NCBI RefSeq assembly: GCF_021590045.1
Contig: NZ_CP062221.1
Coordinates: 3,286,001 to 3,350,000 of the forward strand
Direction: 5' to 3'
DNA length: 64,000 nt
From: Cellulomonas palmilytica
GTDB lineage: Bacteria; Actinomycetota; Actinomycetes; Actinomycetales; Cellulomonadaceae
Of the stretch, positions 1 through 8,663 are shown piece by piece (the first letter of the stretch is position 1; each line of letters opens with the position of its first letter). The notes beneath the pieces were generated by a model, which searched no databases, was not told the origin of the DNA, and saw nothing but the letters and a program-made list of their open reading frames with translations. A program made the position numbers and the translations under genes.

Positions 1-347
1 CGATGCACGCCCGCGAGCGCGTCCCTCAGCGCGGGCGCGCCCGCGGCGAGGTCGCGCAGGTCCCAGACGGCCGGGTGCTGCGGTGCGACGAGCGCACCGA
101 GGTCGAGCACGCGCGTGAACACGTCCGCGGCGCGCGCGGACAGGTCCGTCCCCGTGCTCGGTGCCGTGCCGTGGTGGCCGTCGCCGTCGCCGTCGCCCTC
201 GAGCGGCGAGGGTGCCACCTCGGGCACCGGGGCGAGCGACGCGACGAGCAGCAGCACACCGTCGTCGTCGCGCAGCACCCCGGACGCGGCGGCGTCGCAC
301 GCGCGCGCGACCTGCCCGGCGTCGGTCGCCAGGACGAGCGTGCTCAT
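1..347 (-). CDS. Hypothetical protein of the nonulosonic acid locus, partial (C-terminus outside window)
   Basis: The start codon at 347-345 overlaps the stop of the upstream glycosyltransferase as ATGA, so the two are translationally coupled. About 115 N-terminal residues are visible, beginning MSTLVLATDAGQVARACDAA; the gene runs off the left edge. No catalytic motif can be read in this part. A short acidic Gly-Asp run (about residues 50-58) follows a hydrophobic first strand. Coupling to a glycosyltransferase and closeness to neuA/neuB suggest a role in surface glycan assembly, for example another transferase. That is inference from position only. The frame is supported by the overlap and by the absence of stops. 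Confidence 0.55.
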   Translation of the reverse strand, partial: MSTLVLATDAGQVARACDAAASGVLRDDDGVLLLVASLAPVPEVAPSPLEGDGDGDGHHGTAPSTGTDLSARAADVFTRVLDLGALVAPQHPAVWDLRDLAAGAPALRDALAGVH

Positions 348-1324
348 GCGGCACCCGCCGCCCGGCCCGCGGCGCGCAGCCCGCGCAGCAGCCGCCGCCC
401 GCCCGCCGGCGCGCCCGCGACCGCGACCTCGAACGCGTCGTCGCCACCGCGCGCGAGCAGCGCCGCCGCACCCGCCAGCAGCCGCCGCTGCAGCGCGCGC
501 GAGAGCCGGTGCCGCTTCGACACGTGGAAGTCGACGATCCGGCACGCGCCGTACAGCGCGCGGCGCTCCACGGCCGGGTCGCCGTCGGCGAGCGCGAGGT
601 CGAGCACCCGGTCGTACGCGAGGAGGAAGTCGAGCAGGCGGTCGGCACCCGCCTGCGTGAGCGAGCCCGAGCCCGCGGACCGCCGGTAGAAGTACCCGGG
701 GCTGTCGACCACCGCGCACGTGAGGTCGTCCGCGAGGTGCAGGCGCCAGAACCACGGCCGGTCCGCGGCGGTGCGCAGGTCCTCGTGGAACCGCAGCAGG
801 CGCGGCTCGACGAGCTCGCGGTCGAACGCCGCCGCCCACAGGTACGGGTAGTCGACGAGCGCGCGCCCGCCCGCGTCGCCGATGCCCTCGCGCGCCGCGA
901 ACACGACGTCGCGCGGTCCGTCCCACGGCGCGGGCTCGGCGCTGCGGCGCAGGCCGTCGACGCGCACGTGGTCGGTGCGCACCATCGCGGCCTCCGTGCG
1001 CCGCACGGCGTCGAGCATCGCGGGCAGGTGGCCGGGGGCGCACCAGTCGTCGGCGTCCACGAACGTCACGTAGCGCGCGTCCGCGACGTCGAGCGCACGG
1101 TTGCGGCTCGCGGCGACGCCGCGGTTCTCGGGGTTGGTCAGCACCTCGAGCGGCAGGGCGCGCGCCGCGTCCGCGAGCAGCCGCGGCGTCTCGTCGGACG
1201 ACGCGTCGTCCACGACGAGGAACCGGATGCCGGGCGCGAGGTTGCGGCGCACGCTCGCGAGGAACGTCGGCAGGTGACGGGCGCCGTCGTGCACGGCGAC
1301 GACGACGTCCAGTCGGCCCGCCAT
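344..1324 (-). CDS. Family 2 glycosyltransferase (GT-A fold)
   Basis: A 326-residue cytoplasmic glycosyltransferase that should transfer a sugar from a nucleotide donor. The N-terminus reads MAGRLDVVVAVHDGARHL, followed by FLVVDDASSDET and then VTFVDADDWC, which holds the metal-binding DxD-type motif at about residues 95-97. These three blocks in this order define GT2. The frame is open upstream to 1486, but ATG 1324 is preceded by GGGAGG at good spacing and matches where GT2 domains normally start. It is divergent from neuA and its stop overlaps the next gene. Donor and acceptor cannot be told from sequence; the locus suggests a sialylated glycan. Confidence 0.85.
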   Translation of the reverse strand: MAGRLDVVVAVHDGARHLPTFLASVRRNLAPGIRFLVVDDASSDETPRLLADAARALPLEVLTNPENRGVAASRNRALDVADARYVTFVDADDWCAPGHLPAMLDAVRRTEAAMVRTDHVRVDGLRRSAEPAPWDGPRDVVFAAREGIGDAGGRALVDYPYLWAAAFDRELVEPRLLRFHEDLRTAADRPWFWRLHLADDLTCAVVDSPGYFYRRSAGSGSLTQAGADRLLDFLLAYDRVLDLALADGDPAVERRALYGACRIVDFHVSKRHRLSRALQRRLLAGAAALLARGGDDAFEVAVAGAPAGGRRLLRGLRAAGRAAGAA

Positions 1325-1440
1325 GTTCGCCTCCCGTGCCCTTCGACGACCGCGCGGCCGCTGCTCGGCCCGGGTCCTGCCCGGGGCCTCCCCCGGTCCG
1401 GCGACACGCCCGACGTCGACGGCACATGTCGGCGACAGCA

Positions 1441-1446
1441 TAGGAT
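1441..1446 (+). promoter_or_regulatory. Candidate -10 element for the neuA operon
   Basis: TAGGAT in the divergent region fits the actinobacterial TANNNT -10 form. Transcription from here would leave an untranslated leader of about 200 nt before neuA. The leader contains a short direct repeat (cacgagcggac, twice near 1488-1509). No -35 element is convincing. Confidence 0.3.
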
Positions 1447-1657
1447 GACCAGGCCGACGCGAGTGTCGGCACGGGCGGACACACACGAGCGGACACGCAC
1501 GAGCGGACGCAGCCGGTCACCAGCAGGACACCACCCGGCGCCCCGTCGGGCGGCTCACGCCGAGCGGCCCCGGCCCACGTCCGGCCACGCGGTGCGCCGA
1601 GCACGACGCCCCGCACCGAGCCCCCGCCGCCCGCGGACACGACATCGGAGGACGACC

Positions 1658-2914
1658 CTGGAGCGCAGCGTCGCGACGAGCCCGCGCTCGGTCGCCGTCA
1701 TCCCCGCCCGCGGCGGGTCGAAGGGCGTCCCGCTGAAGAACCTGCAGCCCGTCGGCGGGCGCTCGCTCGTCGCGCGCGCGGTCGAGGCCTGCCTGCCCGC
1801 CGTCGACCTGGTCGTCGTCAGCACCGACCACGAGCAGATCGCGGCCGAGGCCCGCGCCGCCGGGGCGCGCGTCGTCGAGCGCCCGGCCGCGCTGTCGGGC
1901 GACACCGCGACGTCCGAGTCCGCGGTGCTGCACGCGCTCGACACGCTGCTGCCCGAGGGAGTCGACCCGCAGGTCACCGTGCTCGTGCAGGCGACGTCCC
2001 CGTTCATCGACGCGACGGCGCTCGCGAACGCGGTGCGCCGCGTGCTCGACGACGAGGACGACTCGGTGCTCGCCGCGGCACCCACGCACGTGTTCACGTG
2101 GCGGGTCGAGGACGGCCGCGCGGTCGCCGTCGGCCACGACGCGGCGCACCGCCCGCGCCGCCAGGACCGCGAGCCCCTGTACGCCGAGACGGGCGCGTTC
2201 TACGCGATGCGCACGAGCGGGCTGCGCGCGGGCGGGCACCGGTTCTTCGGGCGCACGGGCATCGAGGTCGTCGACGAGGCGACCGCGGTCGAGATCGACA
2301 CGCCCGCCGACCTCGCGGTGGCCCGGACGCTCGCGGACGAGCACGCCGAGGCCCGCACGGAAGGCGCTGGGGGCACCGGGGCCCTCGGGCTCGACGAGGC
2401 GATCGACCTCGACGCGATCGACGTCGACGCGCTCGTCACGGACTTCGACGGTGTGCACACCGACGACGCGGCGCACGTGGACGCCGCCGGGAACGAGTCG
2501 GTGCGCGTGCTGCGCGGCGACGGGCTGGGCGTCGCCCGGCTGCGCCGCGCGGGCGTGCCCGTGCTCATCCTGTCGACGGAGACCGACGGCGTCGTGTCCG
2601 CACGCGCCCGCAAGCTCCGCGTCGAGTGCCTGCAGGCCGTCGAGGACAAGGCGTCCGCGCTGCGCGCGTGGATGGCCGAGCGCGGGCTCGACCCCGCGCG
2701 TGTCGCGTACGTCGGCAACGACGTGAACGACCTGCCCGCGCTCGCGCTCGTCGGTTGGCCGGTCGCGGTCGCCGACGCCCGTCCCGAGGTGCTCGCCGCC
2801 GCCCGTGTGGTGCTGCGCTCCGCGGGTGGGCACGGCGCCGTGCGCGAGGTGGCCGACCGGGTGCTGGCCGCCCGGACCGACGACGGACCCGCCCCGGCGG
2901 GCGTGGCACGATGA
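1658..2914 (+). CDS. neuA: Acylneuraminate cytidylyltransferase fused to a HAD phosphatase domain
   Basis: Activates a nonulosonic acid by coupling it to CTP, giving the CMP-sugar used by sialyltransferases. The nucleotide-binding signature AVIPARGGSKG lies at about residues 12-22, followed by VQATSPF and a C-terminal substrate loop. From about residue 255 a second domain carries HAD motifs: DFDG (D262, D264), LSTET, a lysine in EDKASAL, and GNDVND near 353. It resembles KDO-8-phosphate phosphatase-like domains, so it could dephosphorylate the 9-phosphate precursor. The start is unusual: CTG 1658 follows a strong GGAGG at 1647-1651 with 6-nt spacing. The nearest in-frame alternative is GTG 1592, which would add 22 residues of poor composition. 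First gene of a four-gene plus-strand run. Confidence 0.85.
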   Translation: MERSVATSPRSVAVIPARGGSKGVPLKNLQPVGGRSLVARAVEACLPAVDLVVVSTDHEQIAAEARAAGARVVERPAALSGDTATSESAVLHALDTLLPEGVDPQVTVLVQATSPFIDATALANAVRRVLDDEDDSVLAAAPTHVFTWRVEDGRAVAVGHDAAHRPRRQDREPLYAETGAFYAMRTSGLRAGGHRFFGRTGIEVVDEATAVEIDTPADLAVARTLADEHAEARTEGAGGTGALGLDEAIDLDAIDVDALVTDFDGVHTDDAAHVDAAGNESVRVLRGDGLGVARLRRAGVPVLILSTETDGVVSARARKLRVECLQAVEDKASALRAWMAERGLDPARVAYVGNDVNDLPALALVGWPVAVADARPEVLAAARVVLRSAGGHGAVREVADRVLAARTDDGPAPAGVAR

Positions 2915-2966
2915 CAGCGACGACGACGACGCGCGCGCACGGCGCGCGTCCGAGAAGAGGACAGCG

Positions 2967-3863
2967 ATGACCACCTCCCCCACTGCCGCCCCCGCCGGCG
3001 TGCCCTTCGGCGCGCACCGGATCGGTGCCGACGAGCCGGTCTACGTGATCGGTGAGATCGGCCTGAACCACAACGGGGACGTCGAGATCGCGAAGCAGCT
3101 CATCGACGTCGCGGCCGAGGCGGGTGCCCAGGCCGTGAAGTTCCAGAAGCGCACGCCGGACATCTCGACGCCGCTCGCCCAGCGCGACCAGATCCGTCAG
3201 ACGCCGTGGGGCGAGATGACGTACCTGGAGTACCGCTACCGGGTCGAGTTCAACCGCGAGCAGTACCTCGAGGTCGGCGCGCACGCGACCGCGCGCGGCC
3301 TCGACTGGTTCGCGTCGCCGTGGGACGTGCCGTCGGTGGAGTTCCTCGAGGAGCTCGACGTCGTCGGCCACAAGGTCGCCTCCGCGTCCGTGACGGACCT
3401 CGAGCTGCTGAGCGCGCTCGCCGCGACCGGCAAGCCCGTGATCCTGTCGACCGGCATGTCGACGCTCGAGCAGATCGACGTCGCCGTCGAGACCCTGGGC
3501 ACCGAGCGCCTCATCCTGCTGCACGCGACCTCCACGTACCCGCTGCCTCCCGAGGAGGCCAACCTGCGCACCATCACGACGCTGCAGGAGCGGTACGGCG
3601 TCCCCGTCGGCTACTCCGGCCACGAGCGCGGCCTGCAGATCTCCGTGGCGGCCGTCGCGCTCGGCGCCGTGGCCGTCGAGCGGCACATCACGCTCGACCG
3701 CACGATGTGGGGCTCGGACCAGGCGTCGTCGCTCGAGCCCACGGGGCTGAAGAACCTGGTGCGCGACATCCGCATCGTCGAGCAGGCCATGGGTGACGGC
3801 GTCAAGCGCGTCTTCCCGGGCGAGCTCGCGCCGCTGTCGCGCCTGCGCCGCGTCGGCGCCTGA
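2967..3863 (+). CDS. neuB: N-acetylneuraminate synthase family protein lacking the SAF domain
   Basis: Condenses phosphoenolpyruvate with an N-acyl hexosamine (ManNAc or a relative) to give a nine-carbon sugar acid. The 298-residue protein has the family opening GEIGLNHNGD at about residue 28, then AGAQAVKFQKRTPD, and LSTGMST and GYSGHE in the barrel. Classical NeuB proteins are about 340-350 residues and end in an antifreeze-like (SAF) domain that caps the active site. Here the chain stops soon after VKRVFPGEL, so that domain is missing. ATG 2967 follows AGAGGA. No UDP-GlcNAc 2-epimerase is in the window, so the precursor enzyme may lie to the left. Sialic, legionaminic or pseudaminic acid cannot be told apart. 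Confidence 0.85.
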   Translation: MTTSPTAAPAGVPFGAHRIGADEPVYVIGEIGLNHNGDVEIAKQLIDVAAEAGAQAVKFQKRTPDISTPLAQRDQIRQTPWGEMTYLEYRYRVEFNREQYLEVGAHATARGLDWFASPWDVPSVEFLEELDVVGHKVASASVTDLELLSALAATGKPVILSTGMSTLEQIDVAVETLGTERLILLHATSTYPLPPEEANLRTITTLQERYGVPVGYSGHERGLQISVAAVALGAVAVERHITLDRTMWGSDQASSLEPTGLKNLVRDIRIVEQAMGDGVKRVFPGELAPLSRLRRVGA

Positions 3864-3885
3864 CCACCGCCGGAGCCCCGCCGTC

Positions 3886-4881
3886 GTGACGACCTCGAGC
3901 ACCGCGCGCATGGACCTCGCCCGTGCGTGGGTCGAGTCACCCCTGCAGATGGTGTCCGCCCTCGAGGCGAGCGCGGCGGGGCTCCTGGGCCCGGCGGTGG
4001 ACGTCGTCTACCGCACGGGCATCACGCCGCTCGCCGAGCTCGCGGCCCGGCTCGGCACGATCGCGCTGCCCGCCGGCACGACCGTGACCGCCGAGAGCAC
4101 ACGCAGCCTGTGGCGGCACGGCCAGCCGGCCGCCGTGGGCGACGCGTTCTCGGGTGCGGTCCAGTCGCGCGGGCTCGTCGGGGTGCGCCGCCCGCTCGTC
4201 GTGCTCGACGACGGGCTCGCGACGCTGCACCTGCTGCGGCTGCTCACCGCACCCGACGCGCGCCACCTCGTGCGTGCCCGTGCGCACCCCGGCCTCGCGC
4301 GGCGCACGCTCGCGACGGCCGCCCGCGCGCGTCTGCTGTCGCTCGCCGACGCCGGGCTGCTCACCGTGTTCACGGCCCTGCCCGTGCCCGACGACCTCGC
4401 GGACGCGTTCCGTGCGACCGGCGGGCAGCTCGTCGGCCACTCGTTCGCGTGGAGCGCGTCGCTGCGCGAGCCCGAGCTGCACGGCGCGGGCGTCGTCGTC
4501 GTCGGGTCCGCGATGGCCTCGGACGGCCTCATCGACCCGGCCGCGTACGCGTCCTGGGTGCACCAGGTTGCGGACGCGGGTCACGACGAGGTCGTGTACA
4601 TCCCCCACCGGCGCGAGACGCCCGCGATCACGGCCCTCGTGGCCGACCGCGACACGATCCGCGTCGAGCGCGGCCCGTGGCCCGTCGAGGTGAGCCTGCG
4701 CTGCCTCGCACCCGGTTCGGTGGTGCACTGCCTGCCCTCGACGCCGCTGCTCACGCTGCGCAGCGTGCTGGCGGACGCGGGCGTCGAGCTCGTCGGCTCC
4801 ACGGTCCCCGAGGCCTGGTGGACGTCGCACGCGAGCTCGCGGTTCCGTGCGTCCGTGCGGGCGATCGCGGGGCCCCGGTGA
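3886..4881 (+). CDS. Alpha-2,8-polysialyltransferase family glycosyltransferase
   Basis: A 331-residue protein that probably transfers the CMP-activated sugar made by neuB and neuA. The N-terminal DLARAWVESPLQMVSALEA block resembles actinobacterial members of the polysialyltransferase family. The C-terminal half has VYIPHRRE followed by LPSTPLLTLRSVL, comparable to the His and Ser-Thr-Pro motifs that bind the CMP donor. GTG 3886 has GGAG about 10 nt upstream; ATG 3910 is a possible later start without a good ribosome site. The stop overlaps the next start as GTGA. A role in capsule or cell-wall glycan is inferred from the gene neighbourhood. Confidence 0.7.
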   Translation: MTTSSTARMDLARAWVESPLQMVSALEASAAGLLGPAVDVVYRTGITPLAELAARLGTIALPAGTTVTAESTRSLWRHGQPAAVGDAFSGAVQSRGLVGVRRPLVVLDDGLATLHLLRLLTAPDARHLVRARAHPGLARRTLATAARARLLSLADAGLLTVFTALPVPDDLADAFRATGGQLVGHSFAWSASLREPELHGAGVVVVGSAMASDGLIDPAAYASWVHQVADAGHDEVVYIPHRRETPAITALVADRDTIRVERGPWPVEVSLRCLAPGSVVHCLPSTPLLTLRSVLADAGVELVGSTVPEAWWTSHASSRFRASVRAIAGPR

Positions 4882-6113
4882 CGGGAGCGGACACGCAGCG
4901 GGCGCCTCGCCGGGTCCTCGCCGTCGCCGACTCCGACTCGTACGTCAAGTGGGCGGCCGCGACGCTCGACCGGCTCCCGGACTCCGAGCCGTCGCTCGTC
5001 GTCCTCGACAGCCCCGTGCGGCCGTCCCCCGCCCAGGTCAGGGCGGCGGTCGCGGGCACGCGGCTCGCGGACGACGCCCCGCGGCTCCTGCGGCTGCGCG
5101 CGCTCGTGCGCACGCTGCGCGCCGCGCCCCCGGACGTGCTGCTCGTCGCGACCACCGGCCCCGCCGCCGAGCTCGTGCTGCGCGCGCTCGCCGGCCTGCC
5201 GCACCGTCCTGTCGTCGTGACCGGCCTGCCGGGGATGTCGCTGCCCGCGACCGCGCTCGCGCTGCGCTACCGCGCGAGCGCCGACCTGTTCGTCGTGCAC
5301 TCGCACCGCGAGGCGCACGAGTTCGACGCGCTCGCCCGCACGCTCGGGACGCGCTCGCGCGTCGTCGTGAACCGCCTGCCGTTCCTCGCGGCGCGCACGG
5401 ACCGCACGGACGCCGGCGGCGGCCTGCCCGAGCCGGACACCACGCCGCTGCACCGCGTGGTGTTCGCGCCGCAGGCGAAGTTCCCCGAGACGCTCGAGGA
5501 CCGCGTGCGGCTGCTGCGCGGGCTCGCCGCGCTCGCGCAGGACCGGCCCGACCTCGACGTCGTGGTCAAGCTGCGCGGGCTCGTCGGCGAGGCGCAGACG
5601 CACCACGAGGCCTTCCCGTTCGACGCGCTCGCCGCGCGGCACGCCGACGAGCCGGGCGTCGCACGCCTGCGCGTCGCGACCGGCCCGCTCGACGGCTTCC
5701 TCACCCCCGGCACCGCGCTCGTCACCGTGAGCTCGACCGCGCTGCTCGAGGCCCTCGCGCTCGGCCTGCGGGCACTCGTGCTGAGCGACTTCGGGATCGG
5801 CGAGCACAACCTCACCCAGGCGTACGCGGACAGCGGCCTGGTCGGCTCGCTGGACGACCTCGCCGCCGCTCGGCTGCCCCACGCGGACCCCGCGTGGCTG
5901 CGGGAGAACTACCTGCAGGACACGCCCGACGAGCTGCCGGGCGCCGTCGACGAGCTCCTCGCCGCTCCCCTGGCGCCGCTCGCGGCACCGCCGCGCGTCG
6001 GCTCGCTGCCCTCGCACCTGCGCCGTCGGCTGCGGCTCGCGGCGCCCGCGGCGTCACGCCGCGTCATGGCGCTCATGCCGAGCGTGCGCGCGACCCGCCG
6101 CCTCGCGTCCTGA
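4878..6113 (+). CDS. DUF6716-type putative glycosyltransferase
   Basis: A 411-residue soluble protein, coupled to the gene before it by a 4-bp overlap. It opens with RVLAVADSDSYVKWAAATLD, resembling proteins I know as DUF6716 in actinobacterial sialic-acid loci. The middle reads VVFAPQAKFPET. The C-terminal part, LVTVSSTALLEALALGLRAL followed by FGIGEHN, resembles the donor-binding half of GT-B glycosyltransferases. It may extend or modify the nonulosonic acid glycan. The family assignment is from memory of similar proteins; the exact activity is unknown. It is the last gene of the neuA run and is convergent with purE. Confidence 0.65.
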   Translation: MTGADTQRAPRRVLAVADSDSYVKWAAATLDRLPDSEPSLVVLDSPVRPSPAQVRAAVAGTRLADDAPRLLRLRALVRTLRAAPPDVLLVATTGPAAELVLRALAGLPHRPVVVTGLPGMSLPATALALRYRASADLFVVHSHREAHEFDALARTLGTRSRVVVNRLPFLAARTDRTDAGGGLPEPDTTPLHRVVFAPQAKFPETLEDRVRLLRGLAALAQDRPDLDVVVKLRGLVGEAQTHHEAFPFDALAARHADEPGVARLRVATGPLDGFLTPGTALVTVSSTALLEALALGLRALVLSDFGIGEHNLTQAYADSGLVGSLDDLAAARLPHADPAWLRENYLQDTPDELPGAVDELLAAPLAPLAAPPRVGSLPSHLRRRLRLAAPAASRRVMALMPSVRATRRLAS

Positions 6114-6172
6114 CCCCGACCGCGTCCTGACCCCGACCGCGTCCTGACCCGCTCGGGTCCTGACCGGTCAGG
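6105..6172. repeat. 17-bp tandem repeat with terminal palindrome between convergent genes
   Basis: gcgtcctgaccccgacc occurs twice in tandem from 6105, followed by a diverged third copy. The array begins inside the last codons of the DUF6716 gene and ends in the perfect palindrome cctgaccggtcagg (6159-6172), which overlaps the purE stop. It may help end transcription between the convergent genes. Confidence 0.7.
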
Positions 6173-6707
6173 CCGTGAAGCCCGTCGCGGGCCGTCCCGT
6201 CGCCTGCGCGCGCAGGCGCTCGCCCTTGGCGTCGGCCTGCTCCCGCAGCCCGTCCTGGAACGTCGCCATCGCGGCGGCCAGGCGCGCGGCCTCGTCGTCC
6301 GTGCCCGACGCGAGGATCCGCACCGCGAGCAGGCCCGCGTTGCGCGCGCCGCCGACCGACACGGTCGCGACCGGCACACCGGCGGGCATCTGCACGATCG
6401 ACAGCAGCGAGTCCAGGCCGTCGAGGTGGCGCAGCGGCACGGGCACGCCGACCACCGGGAGGGTCGTCACGGCCGCGAGCATCCCCGGCAGGTGCGCGGC
6501 ACCGCCCGCCCCCGCGACGATCACGCGCAGCCCGCGCGCGGCCGCCTCGCGGCCGTAGGCGACCATCTTGTCCGGCTGCCGGTGCGCGGAGACGACGTCG
6601 ACCTCGACCGGGACGTCGAACTCGGCGAGCGCCTCGGCCGCGGCCTGCATGACCGGCCAGTCCGAGTCGGAACCCATCACGATGCCCACGCGGGCGCCTG
6701 CGGTCAT
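6168..6707 (-). CDS. purE: N5-carboxyaminoimidazole ribonucleotide mutase
   Basis: Converts N5-CAIR to CAIR in de novo purine synthesis; acts directly after PurK, which is encoded just upstream. The 179-residue protein has the family signature [10 protein letters not shown] near the N-terminus, SAHRQPDKM with the catalytic histidine, and [11 protein letters not shown]. Length is close to the usual 160-170 residues. ATG 6707 is preceded by GGAGAG. GTG 6713 would overlap the purK stop as GTGA and is an equally coupled alternative. Confidence 0.95.
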   Translation of the reverse strand: MTAGARVGIVMGSDSDWPVMQAAAEALAEFDVPVEVDVVSAHRQPDKMVAYGREAAARGLRVIVAGAGGAAHLPGMLAAVTTLPVVGVPVPLRHLDGLDSLLSIVQMPAGVPVATVSVGGARNAGLLAVRILASGTDDEAARLAAAMATFQDGLREQADAKGERLRAQATGRPATGFTA

Positions 6708-6709
6708 GG

Positions 6710-7963
6710 TCACTCTCCGTCCGTCGGGGTGGGGCCGTCCTGACCGTGCTGGCCATGCTGGCCGTCCTGGCCGTGCTGGCCGTCCTGGCCGGCCTGGCCC
6801 GGCTGCTCGCCGCGCAGCAGCGCCGCCGCGGCGAGCGCACGCGCGCGGACCTGCTCCAGGTCGTCGCCGCTCACGTTGACGTGCGCGAGCTTGCGGCCCG
6901 GACGCACGTCCTTCCCGTAGAGCTGGACCTTCGCGCCCGGGTCGAGCGCCGCGACGGCCGGCAGGGCGTCGGTCAGGTCGGTGAGCGAGGAACCCAGCAC
7001 GTTCGCCATGACGGTCCACGGCGCGCGCGGCGTCACGTCACCGAGCGGCAGGTCGAGCACCGCGCGTAGGTGCTGCTCGAACTGGCTGGTCACCGCGCCG
7101 TCGATCGTCCAGTGCCCGGAGTTGTGCGGGCGCATCGCGAGCTCGTTGACGAGCACGCGCGGGGCACCGCCGTCCGGGTCGGGCACCTCGAACAGCTCGA
7201 CCGCGAGCACGCCGACGACGCCGAGCCCCTCGGCGACGCGGACCGCCACGTCGAGCGCCCGGTCGCGCGTCGCGTCGGCCAGGTCGGGTGCCGGGGCGAC
7301 GACCTCCGCGCACACGCCGTCGCGCTGCACCGACTCGACGACGGGCCACGCGCGGACCTCGCCCGACGGGCGGCGCGCGACGAGCGCCGCGAGCTCGCGC
7401 GTGTACGGGACCTTCTCCTCGACGAGGACCGGGACGCCGCCCGGTCGCGCCGCCGCGGCGAGCCAGTCGTCGGCACCGTCGTCGGACGTCACGACGCGCA
7501 CGCCCTTGCCGTCGTAGCCCCCCCGGGCGGTCTTGACCACCGCCGAGCCGTCGGCCGAACCCGCGAGGAAGTCCGCGAGGTCCTCGCGCGAGGTCACGGG
7601 GGCCCACCGGGGGCACGGCACGCCGAGCTCGGTGAGCCGGCGGCGCATCACGATCTTGTCCTGCGCGTGCACGAGCGCGCCCGCTCCCGGCCGCACCGGC
7701 ACGCCGGCGGCCGCGATGCGGTCCAGCAGCGCGTTGGGCACGTGCTCGTGCTCGAACGTCAGCACGTCGGCGCCGTCGACGAGCGCGGTGATCGCGTCCT
7801 CGTCCGACGCGGCGCCCACGGGCGCGTCCACGACCACCTGGGCCGCCGCACCCGTCGCGCTCTCCACGAGCACCCGCAGGTGCACCCCCAGCGCGGTCGC
7901 CGCAGGGGCCATCATGCGGGCCAGCTGCCCACCACCGACCACGGCCACCACGGGAGCGCTCAC
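6710..7963 (-). CDS. purK: 5-(carboxyamino)imidazole ribonucleotide synthase with a Gly/Gln-rich tail
   Basis: ATP-grasp enzyme that makes N5-CAIR from AIR, bicarbonate and ATP. It opens [14 protein letters not shown], then has [22 protein letters not shown] and [13 protein letters not shown], all PurK hallmarks, in 417 residues. GTG 7963 is the natural start at the conserved N-terminus. The catalytic domain ends near residue 390. A low-complexity tail of repeated GQHGQDG-like triplets follows, written in DNA as 9-bp repeats at about 6735-6800. The tail looks like recent repeat expansion with no obvious function. The stop sits at the purE start, so the two are one unit. Confidence 0.95.
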   Translation of the reverse strand: MSAPVVAVVGGGQLARMMAPAATALGVHLRVLVESATGAAAQVVVDAPVGAASDEDAITALVDGADVLTFEHEHVPNALLDRIAAAGVPVRPGAGALVHAQDKIVMRRRLTELGVPCPRWAPVTSREDLADFLAGSADGSAVVKTARGGYDGKGVRVVTSDDGADDWLAAAARPGGVPVLVEEKVPYTRELAALVARRPSGEVRAWPVVESVQRDGVCAEVVAPAPDLADATRDRALDVAVRVAEGLGVVGVLAVELFEVPDPDGGAPRVLVNELAMRPHNSGHWTIDGAVTSQFEQHLRAVLDLPLGDVTPRAPWTVMANVLGSSLTDLTDALPAVAALDPGAKVQLYGKDVRPGRKLAHVNVSGDDLEQVRARALAAAALLRGEQPGQAGQDGQHGQDGQHGQHGQDGPTPTDGE

Positions 7964-8023
7964 GGGCGCCCACCCTAACCGAGTAGGACCAGGGTCCGAC
8001 GAGGCGTCCACGGGGGCGCGGGA

Positions 8024-8029
8024 TATCCT
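8024..8029 (+). promoter_or_regulatory. Leaderless -10 element for the GtrA gene
   Basis: TATCCT ends 7 nt before GTG 8037, so the predicted transcript starts at the start codon. The region is divergent: TAGGGT on the minus strand near 7973-7978 could serve purK. Confidence 0.5.
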
Positions 8030-8036
8030 CGCGGAC

Positions 8037-8615
8037 GTGACGACTGCCGTGCTGACGCGACTGCTCGGACCGGACCACCGCGCCCGGCTCCTCGAGCTCG
8101 CGCGGTTCCTGTCCGTCGGCGGCGTCGCGTTCGTCGTCGACGTGGGCCTGTACAACCTGCTGCGGTTCGGCCCGGGCGAGCTGCTCGCGGAGAAGCCCAT
8201 CACCGCGAAGGTCGTCGCGACGCTCGTCGCGACGCTCGTGTCGTGGGTCGGCAACCGGCTGTGGACGTTCGCGTCGCAGCGCACGCAGCACCGCGGGCGC
8301 GAGCTGTTCCTGTTCGTCGTCGTCAACGGCCTGGGGCTCGCGGTCGGCGCGGCGCCGCTCGCGTTCTCGCAGTACGTGCTGCACCTCGACGGCCCGGTCC
8401 CGGACAACGTCGCGAACCTCATCGGCATCGCGCTCGGCACGGTCCTGCGGTACGTCGGGTACAAGCAGTGGGTGTTCACCGGTGCGGACGCGGCGGACGA
8501 GGCCGTCGACGAGCACGCGGCGCAGGAGGCGGCCGTGGCGCTCGCCGTGCAGCCCGTGGTCCCGCTCGGGGCCGTGGTCGCGGCCGAGGAGCACCTCGAG
8601 CACCACGACGACTGA
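8037..8615 (+). CDS. GtrA family membrane protein
   Basis: A 192-residue membrane protein with four hydrophobic segments. The first is FLSVGGVAFVVDVGLYNLL; VSWVGNRLWTF and IALGTVLRYVGYKQWVF are the conserved GtrA blocks in transmembrane segments 2 and 4. GtrA proteins are thought to help move polyprenyl-linked sugars across the membrane for O-antigen or arabinogalactan modification. The acidic Ala-rich C-terminal 40 residues lie outside the conserved core. The protein stands alone between purK and manA. Closeness to manA and to the nonulosonic acid locus fits a cell-surface sugar role, by inference. Confidence 0.85.
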   Translation: MTTAVLTRLLGPDHRARLLELARFLSVGGVAFVVDVGLYNLLRFGPGELLAEKPITAKVVATLVATLVSWVGNRLWTFASQRTQHRGRELFLFVVVNGLGLAVGAAPLAFSQYVLHLDGPVPDNVANLIGIALGTVLRYVGYKQWVFTGADAADEAVDEHAAQEAAVALAVQPVVPLGAVVAAEEHLEHHDD

Positions 8616-8663
8616 CGCCGCTCGCCCGGGCTCTGCCGGACGAGCGCGTCGGCGTGCCTCAGG

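Noticed and set aside
161..1657. N-terminal extension of neuA by up to 499 codons
   Set aside because: The open frame runs antisense through the GT2 gene and has no family similarity; the CTG start with GGAGG fits the domain boundary.
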